Assembly (NCBI GenBank): GCA_964006375.1
Contig: OZ023262.1
Span: forward strand, 56,258,366-56,322,365
Length of the DNA: 64,000 bases
Source: Tillus elongatus
Taxonomy: Eukaryota > Arthropoda > Insecta > Coleoptera > Cleridae
Direction: 5' to 3'
The notes beneath the pieces are model-generated. The model saw nothing but the letters and a program-made list of their open reading frames with translations, did not search any database and had not been told where the DNA came from. A program made the translations under genes and the position numbers. Positions within the stretch are counted from its first letter, which is position 1. The number at the start of each line of letters is the position of its first letter. Positions 1 through 12,503 of the stretch are shown here, piece by piece.

Positions 1-330
1 TAGTCCGATTTTTTTAGCTGTCGAACTTATCCAAGCCAATTGCAAAAGGAAGGTACTCACCAAATTTAACTTAATTCCGCAAATTATTTTTTAAGTATTT
101 GGTGATATATGTAGACATAAAAATTTAAACTGACCCCGGATACGTAATCTCTGGAGCATAGTTAGCGTTCATTTAAAGAAATGTTTTCAAAATTGAAAAA
201 TTTAAGCCTCCTCCTTAGTAAATTCTTTCCACGAGAATACACTCAAAATATGACACTTTTTTGGAGTGACAAACAAATTACTTATTAGAAAATAAGAAGC
301 TCTAGCGCAGCATATAGTGAATTTTTATTA
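1..330 (-). repeat. TA-core repeat copy, array collapsed
   Basis: Reverse-oriented copy of the dominant non-coding family: right block with the shared words cttatccaagcc and aaaggaaggtactcacc, then a short tatatgta instead of a long array, then the left block with ctgaccccgga and ttcatttaaagaaat. Non-coding. It shows what the element looks like when the central array is short. Confidence 0.75.
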
Positions 331-413
331 AAGTATTTCTTGTAAAGAATAATGTATTGGGCATTAAGTATTAAGATTTTTACCATATAATTTGTTAAAT
401 TCCTCAATGGTTA

Positions 414-632
414 ATGGGATTTTCGGCACTGGTCAAGGAGGGCCTAGAAATATTGCTTCCCAATATAGGGGGCGTTTTACGTGCCAGATTGACGTGGGGC
501 TACGTCCTAAAAACCTGGCGCCGGGTCAAGGGTGTCTTCAGTTCTAAACCAGGGAAGGGGCACAACACGGTGGCCAAATCGTACAGGCTAACCAACCCAA
601 AATGGTTTCTGCTGAAGGCACTATAATGCATA
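414..632 (+). pseudogene. LINE reverse transcriptase fragment (RT 0-1 region)
   Basis: About 70 codons ending in a stop resemble the start of the RT domain of insect R1/I/Jockey-type LINEs. Visible pieces are VKEGLEILLP, LTWGYVLKTWRRVKGVF, KPGK and AKSYR, matching the family pattern (lxxGyvPxxWrxvkvvfipKPGK...AKSyRPIsL). The catalytic region is absent and PIS is replaced by LTN. It is clearly more GC-rich than its neighbours, as is the RNase H-bearing LINE piece at 49-50 kb, so both may come from one LINE family (inference). No element ends were found. Confidence 0.7.
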
Positions 633-732
633 ATAGATAGGTTGTTGCTGTGAAAGATCCTCATTGATTCGCCCTTTTCATGAAAATCAACACGCGTTCG
701 AATATCGATCCTCATTGTCTGCTAGCGTAATT

Positions 733-746
733 GAGACATCCTGTAT
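733..746. repeat. Left target-site duplication of PLE-A
   Basis: The 14-bp word gagacatcctgtat occurs immediately left of the inverted Penelope-like pair and again immediately right of it (4151-4164). A direct repeat at both outer ends suggests that the whole inverted pair was inserted as one unit. Confidence 0.6.
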
Positions 747-829
747 ACTATGTCAAAACTGGAACCTGCAATGAGCACTAATAAGTACACTTGGAGAAAC
801 CCAAATCACCACAACACTTATTTCAGAGA

Positions 830-870
830 CCTTACGATCGTTTCGTTCACAATGTCAACATCTTCAGAGG
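830..870 (-). ncRNA. Hammerhead ribozyme, PLE-A left arm
   Basis: Read on the minus strand: stem I CCU paired with AGG, core CUGAAGA, one extra U, stem II GUUGAC with GUGAAC (one mismatch, loop AUU), then GAAAC, loop GAUC, GUA as the predicted cleavage triplet, then AGG. All invariant core positions are present. Stem III is only two pairs (AC with GU), as in the minimal hammerheads reported in Penelope-like elements. Confidence 0.8.
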
Positions 871-1455
871 AAGAAAAATTCTAAACTAAACCACTAGCTA
901 CCGTGTATTTATATCGCGACAAGGTAAACGAACTAGTCCGAAGTAAAATTTGCCTTCCAAGAATGAACGTTTGTTTATTGTGTACTGAAACTACGAGGTC
1001 GAAGACCTGCTTTAATCTTCTGGTCCACAAATTTATGAGCACTTATCTAATAAACGGATAATAGGTTTAAAGGAACCGAGTTATTTAAGGAATCTGCACG
1101 TTTCCTTTCGATCTAGAAATTTACTATGTGGATATTGGATCAAGCCGACAAACATCTGGCGAGATAAACAACATCAACTCCACTCATCTTTTTTAAATAG
1201 AAAACTAAAACCGGGTGTTTGGCTCACCATGTTAACTCTAACAAAGGATAAATAATTCAACTAAAATACTACATAAAAACTATATTTATATTGATTTTAA
1301 TTCTTCGTGACAGTATTTATATTGACTTCATATATACAAAGAAAACAAACGGGCATTAAGTCTAGACAAACGTAGAGATTAGTATATGTATAAACCGGCC
1401 GAGTTATTGACAGTAATTTATTATTCTACCAGACAAATTAGGAGTGTTTAAACGG

Positions 1456-2512
1456 TCAAATGCAAAGTGAAAATAAAGGGCTCGAAATTAAAGGTGTCGT
1501 GCGATTCAATGAAGTTTTGTTCTTAATAGACCTTAATATAAAAATACTTTCTAATGAATCAAGCATAGTTTGATGTCTAACATTTTTGACAAGTTTCAAA
1601 TGTTCTTTGTCAATGTGGTAATTATTATCCCATATATGTTGTGCCACACATGATTTGTCCACCGTACCATATCGTAACTGTGCGAGATGTTCACGAAATC
1701 TGGTGGCTATGTTTCTTCTAGTTTGACCCATGTATTTAAGATCGCAATCTTTGCAACTAATCTTATAAATACCGGACATTTCAGTGACTTTGTCTTTGTC
1801 TTTCGTATTACCAAACAATTTTTTTTTAAATTACTTTTCGTCGAAAGAGTCAAATGTAAGTCGGCTTTCTTAAAAATACTTTCCAAACCCTTTGTGATTC
1901 GTGGTTCATAAGGTAAACACACAATTTTTTTCTCTATATAATTTTTTTCAAATGTCGTACATTCAGATATCATTTTCTTTGTTCTGTGTTTGTTAACAAA
2001 TTTGTCTATTAAACCATCCGAGTAAAAGTTATATCTCGCCACATTTTTTATGTATTTTAATTCTGTATTAAATCTATTTTTAATTAACGGAAATTTAATC
2101 AATCTGTTTACTAAGAAATTTAAACTAGCTGTTTTTTGTGCAAACGTATGATGTGAGTCGTTAGGAATATAACTAATAGTAGCTGTTTCCTTCCTATAGA
2201 CATCGAATTCAAGCGAGCCATTGTTTTTATTTTTAATAACTAGTACATCTAGGAACGAAAGTCTATTGTTGATTTCCATTTCGTGGGTAAATTTTATTGA
2301 ATCAAATTAACTATTTATTTTTTCAGTAAATTCTTCAACCTTACATATATTTGTGTCAAACACTGCAAAAATATCGTCGACATAACGAAACTAAACTCTA
2401 GGGAAATACCCTTTTTTTTAATCCGTCTCAAATCTACTCATAAACAAGTCTGCAATAAAAGAAGATAATGGATTGCCCATTGCTATGCTTTCAGCTTGTC
2501 CAATTTAACATT
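1456..2512 (-). pseudogene. PLE-A left copy: RT C-terminal part + GIY-YIG endonuclease, broken
   Basis: Minus-strand remains of a Penelope-like polyprotein. From the 5' side: AMGNPLSSFIADLFM (RT motif of the family), then RYVDDIFAVFD with the catalytic YVDD at 2384-2373, then the thumb region with LSFLDVLV and SHHTFAQK, then the endonuclease with GIYKI, C-x2-C, YMGQTRR, RFREH and the downstream catalytic Glu in LESIF. It would nick DNA and prime reverse transcription at the nick. Damage: a stop three codons before the YVDD Tyr, another upstream, and a frameshift in a poly-T run near 1815-1830 that separates thumb and endonuclease. The 5' half is missing, so it cannot be functional. Confidence 0.85.
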
Positions 2513-2515
2513 ATT

Positions 2516-2954
2516 TTTTTGAACAAAATGAAGGCACAGCAATGGGCAATCCATTATTTGCTTTTATTGCAGACTTGTTTATGGGTTATTATAATTTGTT
2601 AACAAACACAGAACAAAGAAAATGATATCTGAATGTACGACATTTAAGAAAGATAAAATAGAAAAAAAATTATGTATTTACCTTATGAACCACGTATCAC
2701 AAAGGGTTTGGAAAGTATTTTTAAGAAAGCCAATTTACATTTGACTTTTTCGACGAAAGGTAATTTAAAAAATTTGTTTGGTAATACGAAAGACAAACAC
2801 AAAGTCACTGAAATGTCCGGTATTTATGAGATTAGTTGCAAAGATTGCAATCTTAAATACGTGGGTCAAACTAGGAGAAACATAGCCACCAGATTTCGTA
2901 GACATCTCGCACAGTTACGATATGGTACGGTCGACAAATCATGTGTGGCACAAC
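2516..2954 (+). pseudogene. PLE-A right copy: deleted RT joined to GIY-YIG endonuclease
   Basis: Plus-strand sister of the left copy. It opens with GTAMGNPLFAFIADLFM, then jumps at about 2585 straight to the LTNTEQRK region, losing about 0.5 kb with the YVDD motif. It continues with YLPYEPRITKGLESIFKK, GIYEI, C-x2-C, YVGQTRR and RFRRH before being cut by an insertion at 2955. Apart from that it is close to the left copy in sequence. Not functional. Confidence 0.8.
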
Positions 2955-3298
2955 AATAATGAATTTATAGTTGTCAAGTAGAAATGTCAAAATTTGCTGT
3001 AGTAATTTAAGATTGAATTTTATGTGATAATCAGACTGTAGATGAAGAAGAAAATACCAAAATAGAGGTTGAAAGACAGGGAGTTAGTGGAAGTATTGGT
3101 GGAAAGGGGATATTCTTAGAAAGCTGAAATTTTAAGAAAATTGATAGTGACAGTTCCAGAGAACTCTTGGCAATTAATTAGGCATATCTGTAACAAAATT
3201 GTGTTTATTGCATATACAAGCAAGAGCTTATTTGTACGACACATTGTACCATTGTAGACAAACTATACTATACTAAATATACTATTCTAATAAATATA
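2955..3298. other. Unidentified 0.34-kb insertion in PLE-A
   Basis: Aligning the two PLE-A arms shows that the right arm is interrupted between cacaac and atatatggg by about 344 bp absent from the left arm. The insert is AT-rich, with no ORF, no TIR and no tRNA-like head that I can see. Confidence 0.65.
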
Positions 3299-3480
3299 CA
3301 TATATGGGGTAATAATTATCACATTGACAAAGAAAATTTGAAACTTGTCAAAAATGTTAGACATCAAACTATGCTTGATTTATTAGAAAGTATTATCATA
3401 TTAAGATCTATTAAGAACAAAACTTCCTTGAATCGTGCGGCACCTTTAATTTCAAGCCCTTTATTTTCACTTTGCATTTG
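3299..3480 (+). pseudogene. PLE-A right copy: end of GIY-YIG domain
   Basis: Continuation of the interrupted endonuclease: the matching left-arm peptide runs HIDKEHLKLVKNVRHQTML, then LESI with the catalytic Glu, then LRSIKNKTSLNR. A stop follows close to 3480. It belongs to the reading frame cut at 2954. Confidence 0.75.
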
Positions 3481-4060
3481 ACCGTTTAAACACTCCTAAT
3501 TTGTCTGGTAGAATAATAAATTACTGTCAATAACTCGGCCGGTTTATACATATACTAATCTCTACGTTTGTCTCGACTTAAAGACACGTTCGTTTTGTTT
3601 GTAAAGTCAATATAAATACTGTCACGAAGAATTAAAATCAAGATAAATATAGTTTTTATGTAGTATTTCAGTTGAATTATTTATCCTTTGTTAGAGTTAA
3701 CATGGTGAGCCAAACACCCAGTTTCAGTTTTCTCTTTAAAAAAGATGAGTGGAGTTGATGTTGTTTATCTCGCCAGATGTTTGTCGGCTTAATCCAATAT
3801 CCACATAGTAAATTTCTAGATCGAAAGGGAACGTGCAGATCCTTAAATAACTCGATTCCTTTAAACCTATTATCCGTATATTAGATAAGGGCTCATAAAT
3901 TTGTCGACCAGAAGATTAAAGCAGGTCTTCGACCTCGTAGTTTCACTACACAATAAACAAACGATCGTTCTTGGACGACAATTTTTACTTCGGACTAGTT
4001 CGTTTACCTTGACGCGATATAAATACACGGTAGCTAGTTGTTTAGTTTAGAAGTTTTCTT

Positions 4061-4101
4061 CCTCTGAAGATGTTGACATTGTCAACGAAACGATCGTAAG
4101 A
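4061..4101 (+). ncRNA. Hammerhead ribozyme, PLE-A right arm
   Basis: CCU, CUGAAGA, extra U, perfect 6-bp stem II GUUGAC/GUCAAC with loop AUU, GAAAC, loop GAUC, GUA, AGA. Core intact; stem I is weakened because the 3' side is AGA rather than AGG. It is in the same orientation as the PLE-A right copy and about 50 bp inside its outer end. Confidence 0.8.
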
Positions 4102-4150
4102 TCTCTGAAATAAGTGTTGTGGTGATTTGGGTTTCTCCAAGTGTACTTAT

Positions 4151-4164
4151 GAGACATCCTGTAT
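4151..4164. repeat. Right target-site duplication of PLE-A
   Basis: Second copy of the 14-bp word found at 733-746. Confidence 0.6.
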
Positions 4165-4857
4165 GACTCCAGTATATAAAATTGGTACAAACCATTTCGT
4201 ACCGTATTTTCGAAACTAACCTTGCGAATAAAAAACAATTCTTTAAAACAGCATTTCAAATTAAACGGTCCACCCACTTCATGTAGTTCAAGGTGTATTA
4301 TTATTCATCTAGAAACAACTTTCTCTATTTCAAGCAATTAAACTCAATAAGAATGCAAACAACGGCAGCACGCAGTGATAGTGTAACATGCCAGGCATTC
4401 GCAAAACACCGTCGCTAAAATAATACTAACACGATTTACATAAATGTTAAATGTATTGCGAAATTACTTTCTCGATTTCCTTACGAGAGGCCTACTGCGA
4501 CGGAATATCAACTAAATGCCATCCATATATGACATTCAAATTTAAACAAGTGTAGGTTATGACTAGAAGTAAATGAATATACTCGTCGCGAAGGTACTTC
4601 AGATCTAGTTAGCCTAGATAATTTCTCATGGACAAAAACGAAGCAGTTGCTATGGTAACTAATGTTTAGTCTGACAATGGATTCGATAGCGAAGCATACC
4701 AAGTCTGGGTTAAATAGTTAAATACTTTTAAGTCAGCTAATTTCAATTCCATAGAGTTCAAATATTGTAGAGTGCAGGATTTTGTAAAGCAACATACAGT
4801 TGTCTCTAAATGGTCTTCACAAAATGTAGCACATGTTAGACCAAAATAAGCCAATTT

Positions 4858-4860
<3 letters not shown>
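4165..4860. other. Unrecognised AT-rich stretch
   Basis: No domain, TIR, tRNA-like head or tandem repeat recognised. Open frames here are short and uncharacteristic. Confidence 0.5.

Positions 4861-4950
<90 letters not shown>
4861..4950. repeat. (AT)n microsatellite
   Basis: Uninterrupted AT dinucleotides; abuts the left end of the 5-kb palindrome. Confidence 0.98.
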
Positions 4951-4953
<3 letters not shown>

Positions 4954-5028
4954 CAGAAAGATTTCCGCGGTCTTTAATGTGAGACATGCTTGGTTCTCGG
5001 GTTAAACCGCGTCCAGAATTTATGGAAA

Positions 5029-5068
5029 CTCGACGTTTCGGCTCCTGTTTTGGAGCCATTTTCAAGAG
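5029..5068 (-). ncRNA. Hammerhead-like motif with UUGAAAA core (left arm)
   Basis: Minus strand: stem I CUC/GAG, core UUGAAAA, extra U, stem II GGCUCC/GGAGCC (6 bp), GAAAC directly followed by GUC, then GAG. Architecture equals the PLE hammerheads, but C3 is U and G8 is A, which keeps the 3-8 pair complementary. Stem III is reduced to ACGU with no loop. Activity unknown. Confidence 0.55.
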
Positions 5069-5279
5069 GTAAAGGAAATATGTAAGGACACTCTAAGCCC
5101 TCACTCTGCCTACTTCTTAGAGTGATGGACAAAGGTGGGTAAAGGAAATATGTAAGGACACTCTAAGACCTCAATCTGCCTACTCCTTAGAGTGGTGGAC
5201 AAAGGTAGGTAAAGGAAATATGTAAGGACACTCTAAGGCCTCAATCTGCCTAATCCTTAGAGCGGTGGATAAAGGTAGG
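5069..5279. repeat. 70-bp tandem array, 3 units
   Basis: Units begin gtaaaggaaatatgtaagga at 5069, 5139 and 5209, and differ by a few bases. The array breaks off at 5279 into a gttgttgtagctcgatta spacer. Confidence 0.95.
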
Positions 5280-5388
5280 TTGGGTTGTTGTAGCTCGATT
5301 ACGGGGCCTCAATCTGCCTACTCCCCAAATCTCGCCGGAGATCGTCTGTGAGGTCTCAGTGTGTTCAACCCTAGGCCTCAGAGAGATT

Positions 5389-5733
5389 TTTATCCACCGC
5401 TCTAAGGAGTAGGCAGATTGAGGCCTTATAGTGTCCTTACATATTTCCTTTACCTACCTTTGTCCACCACTCTAAGGAGTAGGCAGATTGAGGCCTTAGA
5501 GTGTCCTTACATATTTCCTTTACCCACCTTTGTCCATCACTCTAAGGAGTAGGCAGATTGAGGCCTTAGAGTGTCCTTACATATTTCCTTTACCCACCTT
5601 TGTCCACCACTCTAAGGAGTAGGCAGATTGAGGCCTTAGAGTGTCCTTACATATTTCCTTTACCCACCTTTGTCCATCACTCTAAGGAGTAGGCAGATTG
5701 AGGCCTTAGAGTGTCCTTACATATTTCCTTTAC
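5389..5733. repeat. 70-bp tandem array, about 5 units, inverted to the first
   Basis: Reverse complement of the 5069-5279 unit, ending in cctttac just before the right-arm hammerhead-like motif. The copy number differs between arms (3 versus about 5), so the arrays have changed since the palindrome formed. Confidence 0.95.
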
Positions 5734-5773
5734 CTCTTGAAAATGGCTCCAAAATAGGAGCCGAAACGTCGAG
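5734..5773 (+). ncRNA. Hammerhead-like motif with UUGAAAA core (right arm)
   Basis: Same fold as 5029-5068 on the opposite strand: CUC, UUGAAAA, U, GGCUCC, loop AAAAUA, GGAGCC, GAAAC, GUC, GAG. Stem II is perfect in both arms. Confidence 0.55.
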
Positions 5774-5817
5774 TTTCCATAAATTCTTGACGCGGTTTAA
5801 CCCGAGAACCAAGCATG

Positions 5818-5925
<108 letters not shown>

Positions 5926-5968
5926 TTAAAAACTTGTGGGAAAGCCGTCAGTTGCAAAATTATTATAT

Positions 5969-6005
5969 GCCGAGCTTTCGGAAAAGTTTATTTCCTTCTC
6001 AAGGC
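5969..6005 (-). ncRNA. Hammerhead-like motif with UUGAGAA core
   Basis: Minus strand: stem I GCC/GGC, core UUGAGAA, stem II GGAAA with UUUCC, GAAA, then GCUC where a minimal stem III and the cleavage triplet would lie. The sequence is different from the 5-kb palindrome, yet it has the same double change C3 to U and G8 to A. Its host element is not identified; flanks run to about 5925 and 6060. Confidence 0.45.
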
Positions 6006-6129
6006 TACAATATGGAAAGAAAAAAGTTTACAATTTACATAGGAAAAATATAAAAGTTTAAAATACTTACATATAACGTAAGTTTTACTATAACTAATTA
6101 TGGAATAACAAACGGGAAAAAACCTGTAT

Positions 6130-6923
6130 ATGTGTAAACAGACAAAAACTTAAACTGACCCCGTATGTGGGTTTTAGGAGTACTAGTTCGCGCTCATTTG
6201 AAGAAATATTTTTAAAATTCTTAAGTCGCGCTCTTCTCAATAACGAAATTTTTCTACGAAACTTTGCTAAAATATAGACTATTAAACCATAAACTCAAAA
6301 GCTGAAACTACTGCCAAGGCATCAGCAAGAGGTTCTATTTTAAATGGCTTTTCCGAAAATATTTTAGAGCTTTGTAAAACACTTATTCTGATATTTCTTC
6401 TACATAATCGGTATGTTTTTAAAATTCGTTGTCTGAAAATTGCAAATTTTGACGTTACAAATCGCGAGTTTGACGTTTTAAGAAGAAAAATTATAACATT
6501 TTCAACAAACATTTTTTTCTGCCACTTCCTGACCTTTTTCGCCAAGGAAACTTAACCGTTGTATGTAATATTCAATTGGTTTTGTTAATCAAACAAAATA
6601 TTTTGTTCTTGTGCTTTCCTCTGATCACCGGTGGCACCCAATTTTTTTTCTTTAAATGCCTACAACTTTTTTTTTGAACTGAGAGATCTGAATTTCGGCA
6701 ATGCAGGGTAAGTTTGATAGTAGAAACGTACATGCCAAATTTGGTCAACACAGCTGTGTTATTTTCAAAGATACAAACATTTTCCGAAAGAAAACCCAAA
6801 ATTTTTCCGGAAAAACTGGTCCGAATTTCCTGGCTAACGAACTTATCCAAGCCACTTACAAAAGGAAGGTACGTACCAAATTTCATCAAAATCGGTCCAT
6901 TATTTTTTTGAGTTATCGGTGTG
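6130..6923 (-). repeat. TA-core repeat copy
   Basis: Reverse-oriented copy: left block around 6155-6275 (aactgacccc, cgcgctcatttgaagaaat), then divergent right-block sequence up to gagttatcggtgtgata, which borders the next array. Non-coding; apparent ORFs are read-through of AT-rich sequence. Confidence 0.75.
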
Positions 6924-8400
<1,477 letters not shown>

Positions 8401-8431
8401 CAAAAGAATTTGACATCTGATGATTGTATTA

Positions 8432-8551
8432 GTGAATTTTCATTAAGAAAATTCACTAATAGAGAGGTATCGATGGTGAGACTTTCGGAAATTTTCTTCA
8501 AATGAGCGCGAATTAGGACATCTGGAACCCATTTCCATGGTCAGTTAAAAT

Positions 8552-8555
<4 letters not shown>
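8432..8555 (+). repeat. TA-core repeat left block
   Basis: Starts with the hairpin gtgaattttcattaagaaaattcac, then gagagg and cttcaaatgagcgcgaatta, running into a (TA)n array. Confidence 0.85.

Positions 8556-8622
<67 letters not shown>
8556..8622. repeat. (TA)n microsatellite
   Basis: The mariner M2 left end (gggtggcgcatt) starts immediately after the last TA. Confidence 0.98.
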
Positions 8623-8626
<4 letters not shown>

Positions 8627-8868
8627 GGCGCATTAAAAACGAAACAAACCGAATTGCGTCCAGAGAATTTTTTTCAAGAAACGCTGAAACACGACAATTT
8701 TAATATTGAGGGGGGCATGTTTTACACAAAACTCAACACTGTCACATCAACCCCTTAAGGGTGGTGATAGCAATCCTTATATCCTTTCTTTTCTGAATTC
8801 AGCACAATAATTTTTTGGAAGTTTTATCAACTCGTTTAAAAATTATTCACAGTTGAAGATGCAAAAAT

Positions 8869-8976
8869 GCATTTCACTCATTCCGATAAGAAATGTGCTG
8901 ATAGTCAATGTTTTATTGGTTTGTAAACAAATAAAATTGACTGTCAGAACATTTCTTATCGGAATGAGAGAAATGC
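8869..8976. repeat. Imperfect hairpin in M2 leader
   Basis: Arms of about 50 bp (gcatttcactcattccgata with tatcggaatgagagaaatgc and inner sequence) around a short tttgtaaac loop, just upstream of the transposase start. May be a nested MITE or a structured leader. Confidence 0.8.
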
Positions 8977-9041
8977 GGTTTATTATTTCAGTTTATCGGT
9001 CGATTTGATACTTAATAGTACTACCGAAAATCAATTTCACA

Positions 9042-10019
9042 ATGGTGTATTCTGTAGAAGAAAGAGTTGAAATAATTACTCTTTTTTTCAAAAACGATGA
9101 CTGTGCCAACCGTACCGCAAATTTGTTTAATGAACGACATCTGAACAGACATGTTAACAGAAAATACATTTTGGAGTTAGTTGCAAAGTTTCGACAAAGT
9201 GGTTCAGTAGCCAACAAAAAACGGGATCCTGAACGTGAATTCCGGTTATAAATGAGACTACTGAGATTGAAGTTTTAGGACAAATTGCTGCAGACCCAAC
9301 TTTGAGCACGAGAAAATTGGCCACTGTTTCAAACATCAAAAGAAGAACTATTCAGCGAATATTGAAGCATCATAAATTTCACCCGTATAAAATTCATCTT
9401 GCACAACAACTGAATGAAGATGATTTTGATCGGCGGTTGGAGTTTTGTGAAGATATGACTGCACGAATAGCTGATAACGGGAAGTTTCTGTTCAATATCT
9501 GTTTTCAGACGAGTGTACGTTTTTATTAAACTCTACAGTCAATCGTCATAATTGTCGTTATTGGGCAGATAATAATCCAAGAAATTTTCACGAAGTCCAC
9601 ACTCAAACTCCACAGAAATTCGGACCAATTTTTCTTGATGGCAATTTGAGTGGCGAAACGTATTTGGAGTTACTAGAAGATCTCGTTTACCCTCTACTAA
9701 TTGACATTGTTGAAAATGATGATCGCTATCAAGAAAATCAATTAGTGTTTCAACAAGATGGAGCTCCTCTGTATTTTTGAACAGAGAGTTTCCAAAGCAA
9801 TGGATTGGGCGTAGATGTGCTATTGAGTGGCCCCCTAGATCACCGGATTTAACTCCTTTAGACTTCTTTCTATGGGGCCATTCAAAGAGTAGAATTTTCG
9901 TAACAGAACCGGAGTCTGTGGAAGAATTACGACGACGCATTGTTGAAGAATGCCGTCTAATAACTCCACAAGTGCTTCAGAATGTCAGAGCTCGTTTTGA
10001 ACAAAAAATATTAAAATAA
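9042..10019 (+). pseudogene. Mariner transposase, DUF4817-type (M2)
   Basis: Start chosen at MVYSVEERVEI, the usual N-terminus of this insect family. Order: DUF4817-like helix-turn-helix with NRTANLFNERH (1-60), VANKK linker, LSTRKLATVSNIKRRTIQ and RILKHHKFHPYKIH (second DNA-binding part), DDFDRRLEFCEDM, FNICF plus a shifted first-Asp motif, NRHNCRYWADNNP, FQQDGAP (second Asp), IGRRCAIEW, SPDLTPLDFFLWG (third Asp), then LITPQVLQNVRARFEQ. Broken by frameshifts near 9250, 9505 and 9775, and by a deletion around NVWAG. Family members are about 330-350 aa; almost the whole length survives here. Confidence 0.9.
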
Positions 10020-10130
10020 TCCTCGACATCACTTCAGATTCTGTAATGCAATATCTACAATGTTGGACAAAGACAGATGCCGTTACCTGCACTGCTATGC
10101 TATTTAAATAAATGGTACATAAAAATATAA

Positions 10131-10712
10131 ACAATGGAAATTACATCATCAGCATTGCAAAATGTCAGACCCGTTTAACATTGTGAAATGTACGACAGGG
10201 ACGCCGTCTAGTTGCGGAACCAGTTATTATGTCGTCACGACTGCTTTAGTTAATTCAAAATGTTATAGATGGAGACTGCGTACAATCAACTAACAATAAT
10301 AGCTCTGGCTCATTTCTTTCTTAATGCGTCCACAAAGGCGAGCATGCGACTACAAGCCGCTTGATAGGTGGTTGACGTTAAATGATACCGCTGATTTTTA
10401 AAAGCAGCAAGTTACTTGCAAGCTTGACAAGCGCATTATTTCTACACTTCGTGGCTTGCGCTTGTTATGTAGCGTTTACACTGACTATTAACTAACCTAA
10501 CATATTTAAAATATGGATATAATTATTGAGTAGTGAAAATAAATATTGGACGATGGTTATAAATGAAAATTATGAGTTAATGACTTTCTTTACTCTTCAT
10601 CTCGTATATGGAAAATTTGAGGTAAATGGAACTACATAATATTATGCAGTAGTTTAAAGTTTTTTGCTTAGACATTGATTGTAAAAATTATAAACCTACT
10701 ATTTTGTATGTG
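10131..10712. other. Unrecognised non-coding stretch
   Basis: No protein, TIR or tRNA-like head seen. Slightly more GC-rich than neighbours near 10.2-10.45 kb; could be single-copy host sequence. Confidence 0.4.
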
Positions 10713-10926
10713 TAAAAAAAGGTAAAGGTAAGATGCTTACTGGCAATTAGGCCATTGCTGACCCTTTTTGCTCATCTAAACTAACCTACCCTCCACCTTG
10801 AGCTCGATCTCAACGACGACAGTGATTTGAAAAATCATCCGCCGCCGGTGAGTCTCGAACCGTCGTCCCCCGAGTCCGTATTGGAAAGTCTGAATCGACT
10901 TTCCCGCACGGCCACGGAAGCGCTTT
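10713..10926 (-). mobile_element. tRNA-derived SINE (type 1)
   Basis: Minus strand starts with a class II tRNA-like head (tRNA-Ser/Leu type): A-box-like GTGGCCGTGCGGG, an anticodon-arm-like GAAAGTC...GACTTTC and B-box-like GGTTCGAGACT. A short unrelated body and an A-rich 3' end (ggtaaaggtaag, with aaaaaaa on the plus strand) follow. Internal RNA polymerase III promoter boxes would drive it. No clear target-site duplication. Confidence 0.7.
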
Positions 10927-11440
10927 AAACATACCTACCTAAGTATTATAAATTTAAGTAATTACTAATTGTAATTAGTTGCATGTTAATAATTGAGCAA
11001 TATCCAGTAAAATACTATTGAAAGAACTAAAAACCTAGGTTGTGGTTTAGAAGAAAAACGCTCTGTCCAATTTGAGGTATTATGAATTTATAATTTCAGA
11101 AATAATCATATATTTTTTTAATCCTTGTCAAGGTAAACCAATTAATTGAATCCATTAATTTGAAATAGGTTAATATCCTAAAATTTCAATACTTTCTGTT
11201 ACTATGTGAAAAAAATGTTATAATAAAAATTGTTAATCTTGTTTTAAGTTCAAAAAGAACATAACTTTGAAAGACAAACATAAAAATGCCGTCTTATTTC
11301 AATATTCAATGCACTATTATTCCACTAAATTTAAATTCGGAGTTCATGTGACGTATTCCCGCTCCACTCTCTGATTGGTCAATAGTTACCAGACAACCTA
11401 TCTAATCTATAAACCTTGACACCGGCCTATATTTTTTATT
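10927..11440. other. AT-rich non-coding stretch
   Basis: Nothing recognised. Near its end there is an inverted CCAAT-like box (tgattggtcaat) but no gene that it could serve. Confidence 0.4.
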
Positions 11441-11491
11441 GCATCTTGTGGCATTGCCTTCTTCAACGCCGACATGTTGGAGCGTAGATAT

Positions 11492-11534
11492 GACATACTA
11501 ATAAGTCTCAGCAAGGACGAAGCCGGTCTGTGTC
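11492..11534 (+). ncRNA. Decayed canonical-type hammerhead
   Basis: Stem I GACAUA/UGUGUC (6 bp), core CUAAUAA, stem II GUC/GAC enclosing UCAGCAAG, GAAGC, CG, GUC. With CUGAUGA and GAAAC restored it would match the classical type I layout without the extra nucleotide seen in the other families. Core mutations at G5 and G8 make activity very unlikely. The sequence runs into the next microsatellite. Confidence 0.55.
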
Positions 11535-11544
11535 TCTGTTACAC

Positions 11545-12336
<792 letters not shown>

Positions 12337-12419
12337 TCATTTTGTGAATTTTCTTTAAAAAAATCACTAATGAGGAGCTCCCGACATTTGCATTTTGAAA
12401 AAATTCCTTTAACTGAGCA

Positions 12420-12503
<84 letters not shown>

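Larger units (their letters stand above)
747..4150. mobile_element. PLE-A: inverted pair of Penelope-like element copies
   Basis: Two 5'-truncated Penelope-like copies lie head to head, meeting near 2513. The left copy reads on the minus strand and the right on the plus strand. Each carries an RT remnant, a GIY-YIG endonuclease, a 3' terminal repeat and a hammerhead ribozyme near its outer end. Arms are about 1.6-1.7 kb; the right copy lacks the middle of the RT and has a 0.34-kb insertion. RT plus GIY-YIG defines the Penelope group, and hammerheads in their terminal repeats are established. Flanked by a 14-bp direct repeat. Confidence 0.85.
8623..10130 (+). mobile_element. Mariner-like element M2
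   Basis: Starts at a TA with gggtggcgcattaaaaacga, a typical mariner-family end. Contains a non-coding leader with a long hairpin, then a broken transposase at 9042-10019. I cannot find the matching inverted end, so the right boundary is approximate and the element is probably truncated. Confidence 0.7.

Noticed and set aside
5069..5733. CRISPR-like regular repeats
   Set aside because: Units are contiguous 70-bp tandem repeats with no unique spacers, in a eukaryotic genome.
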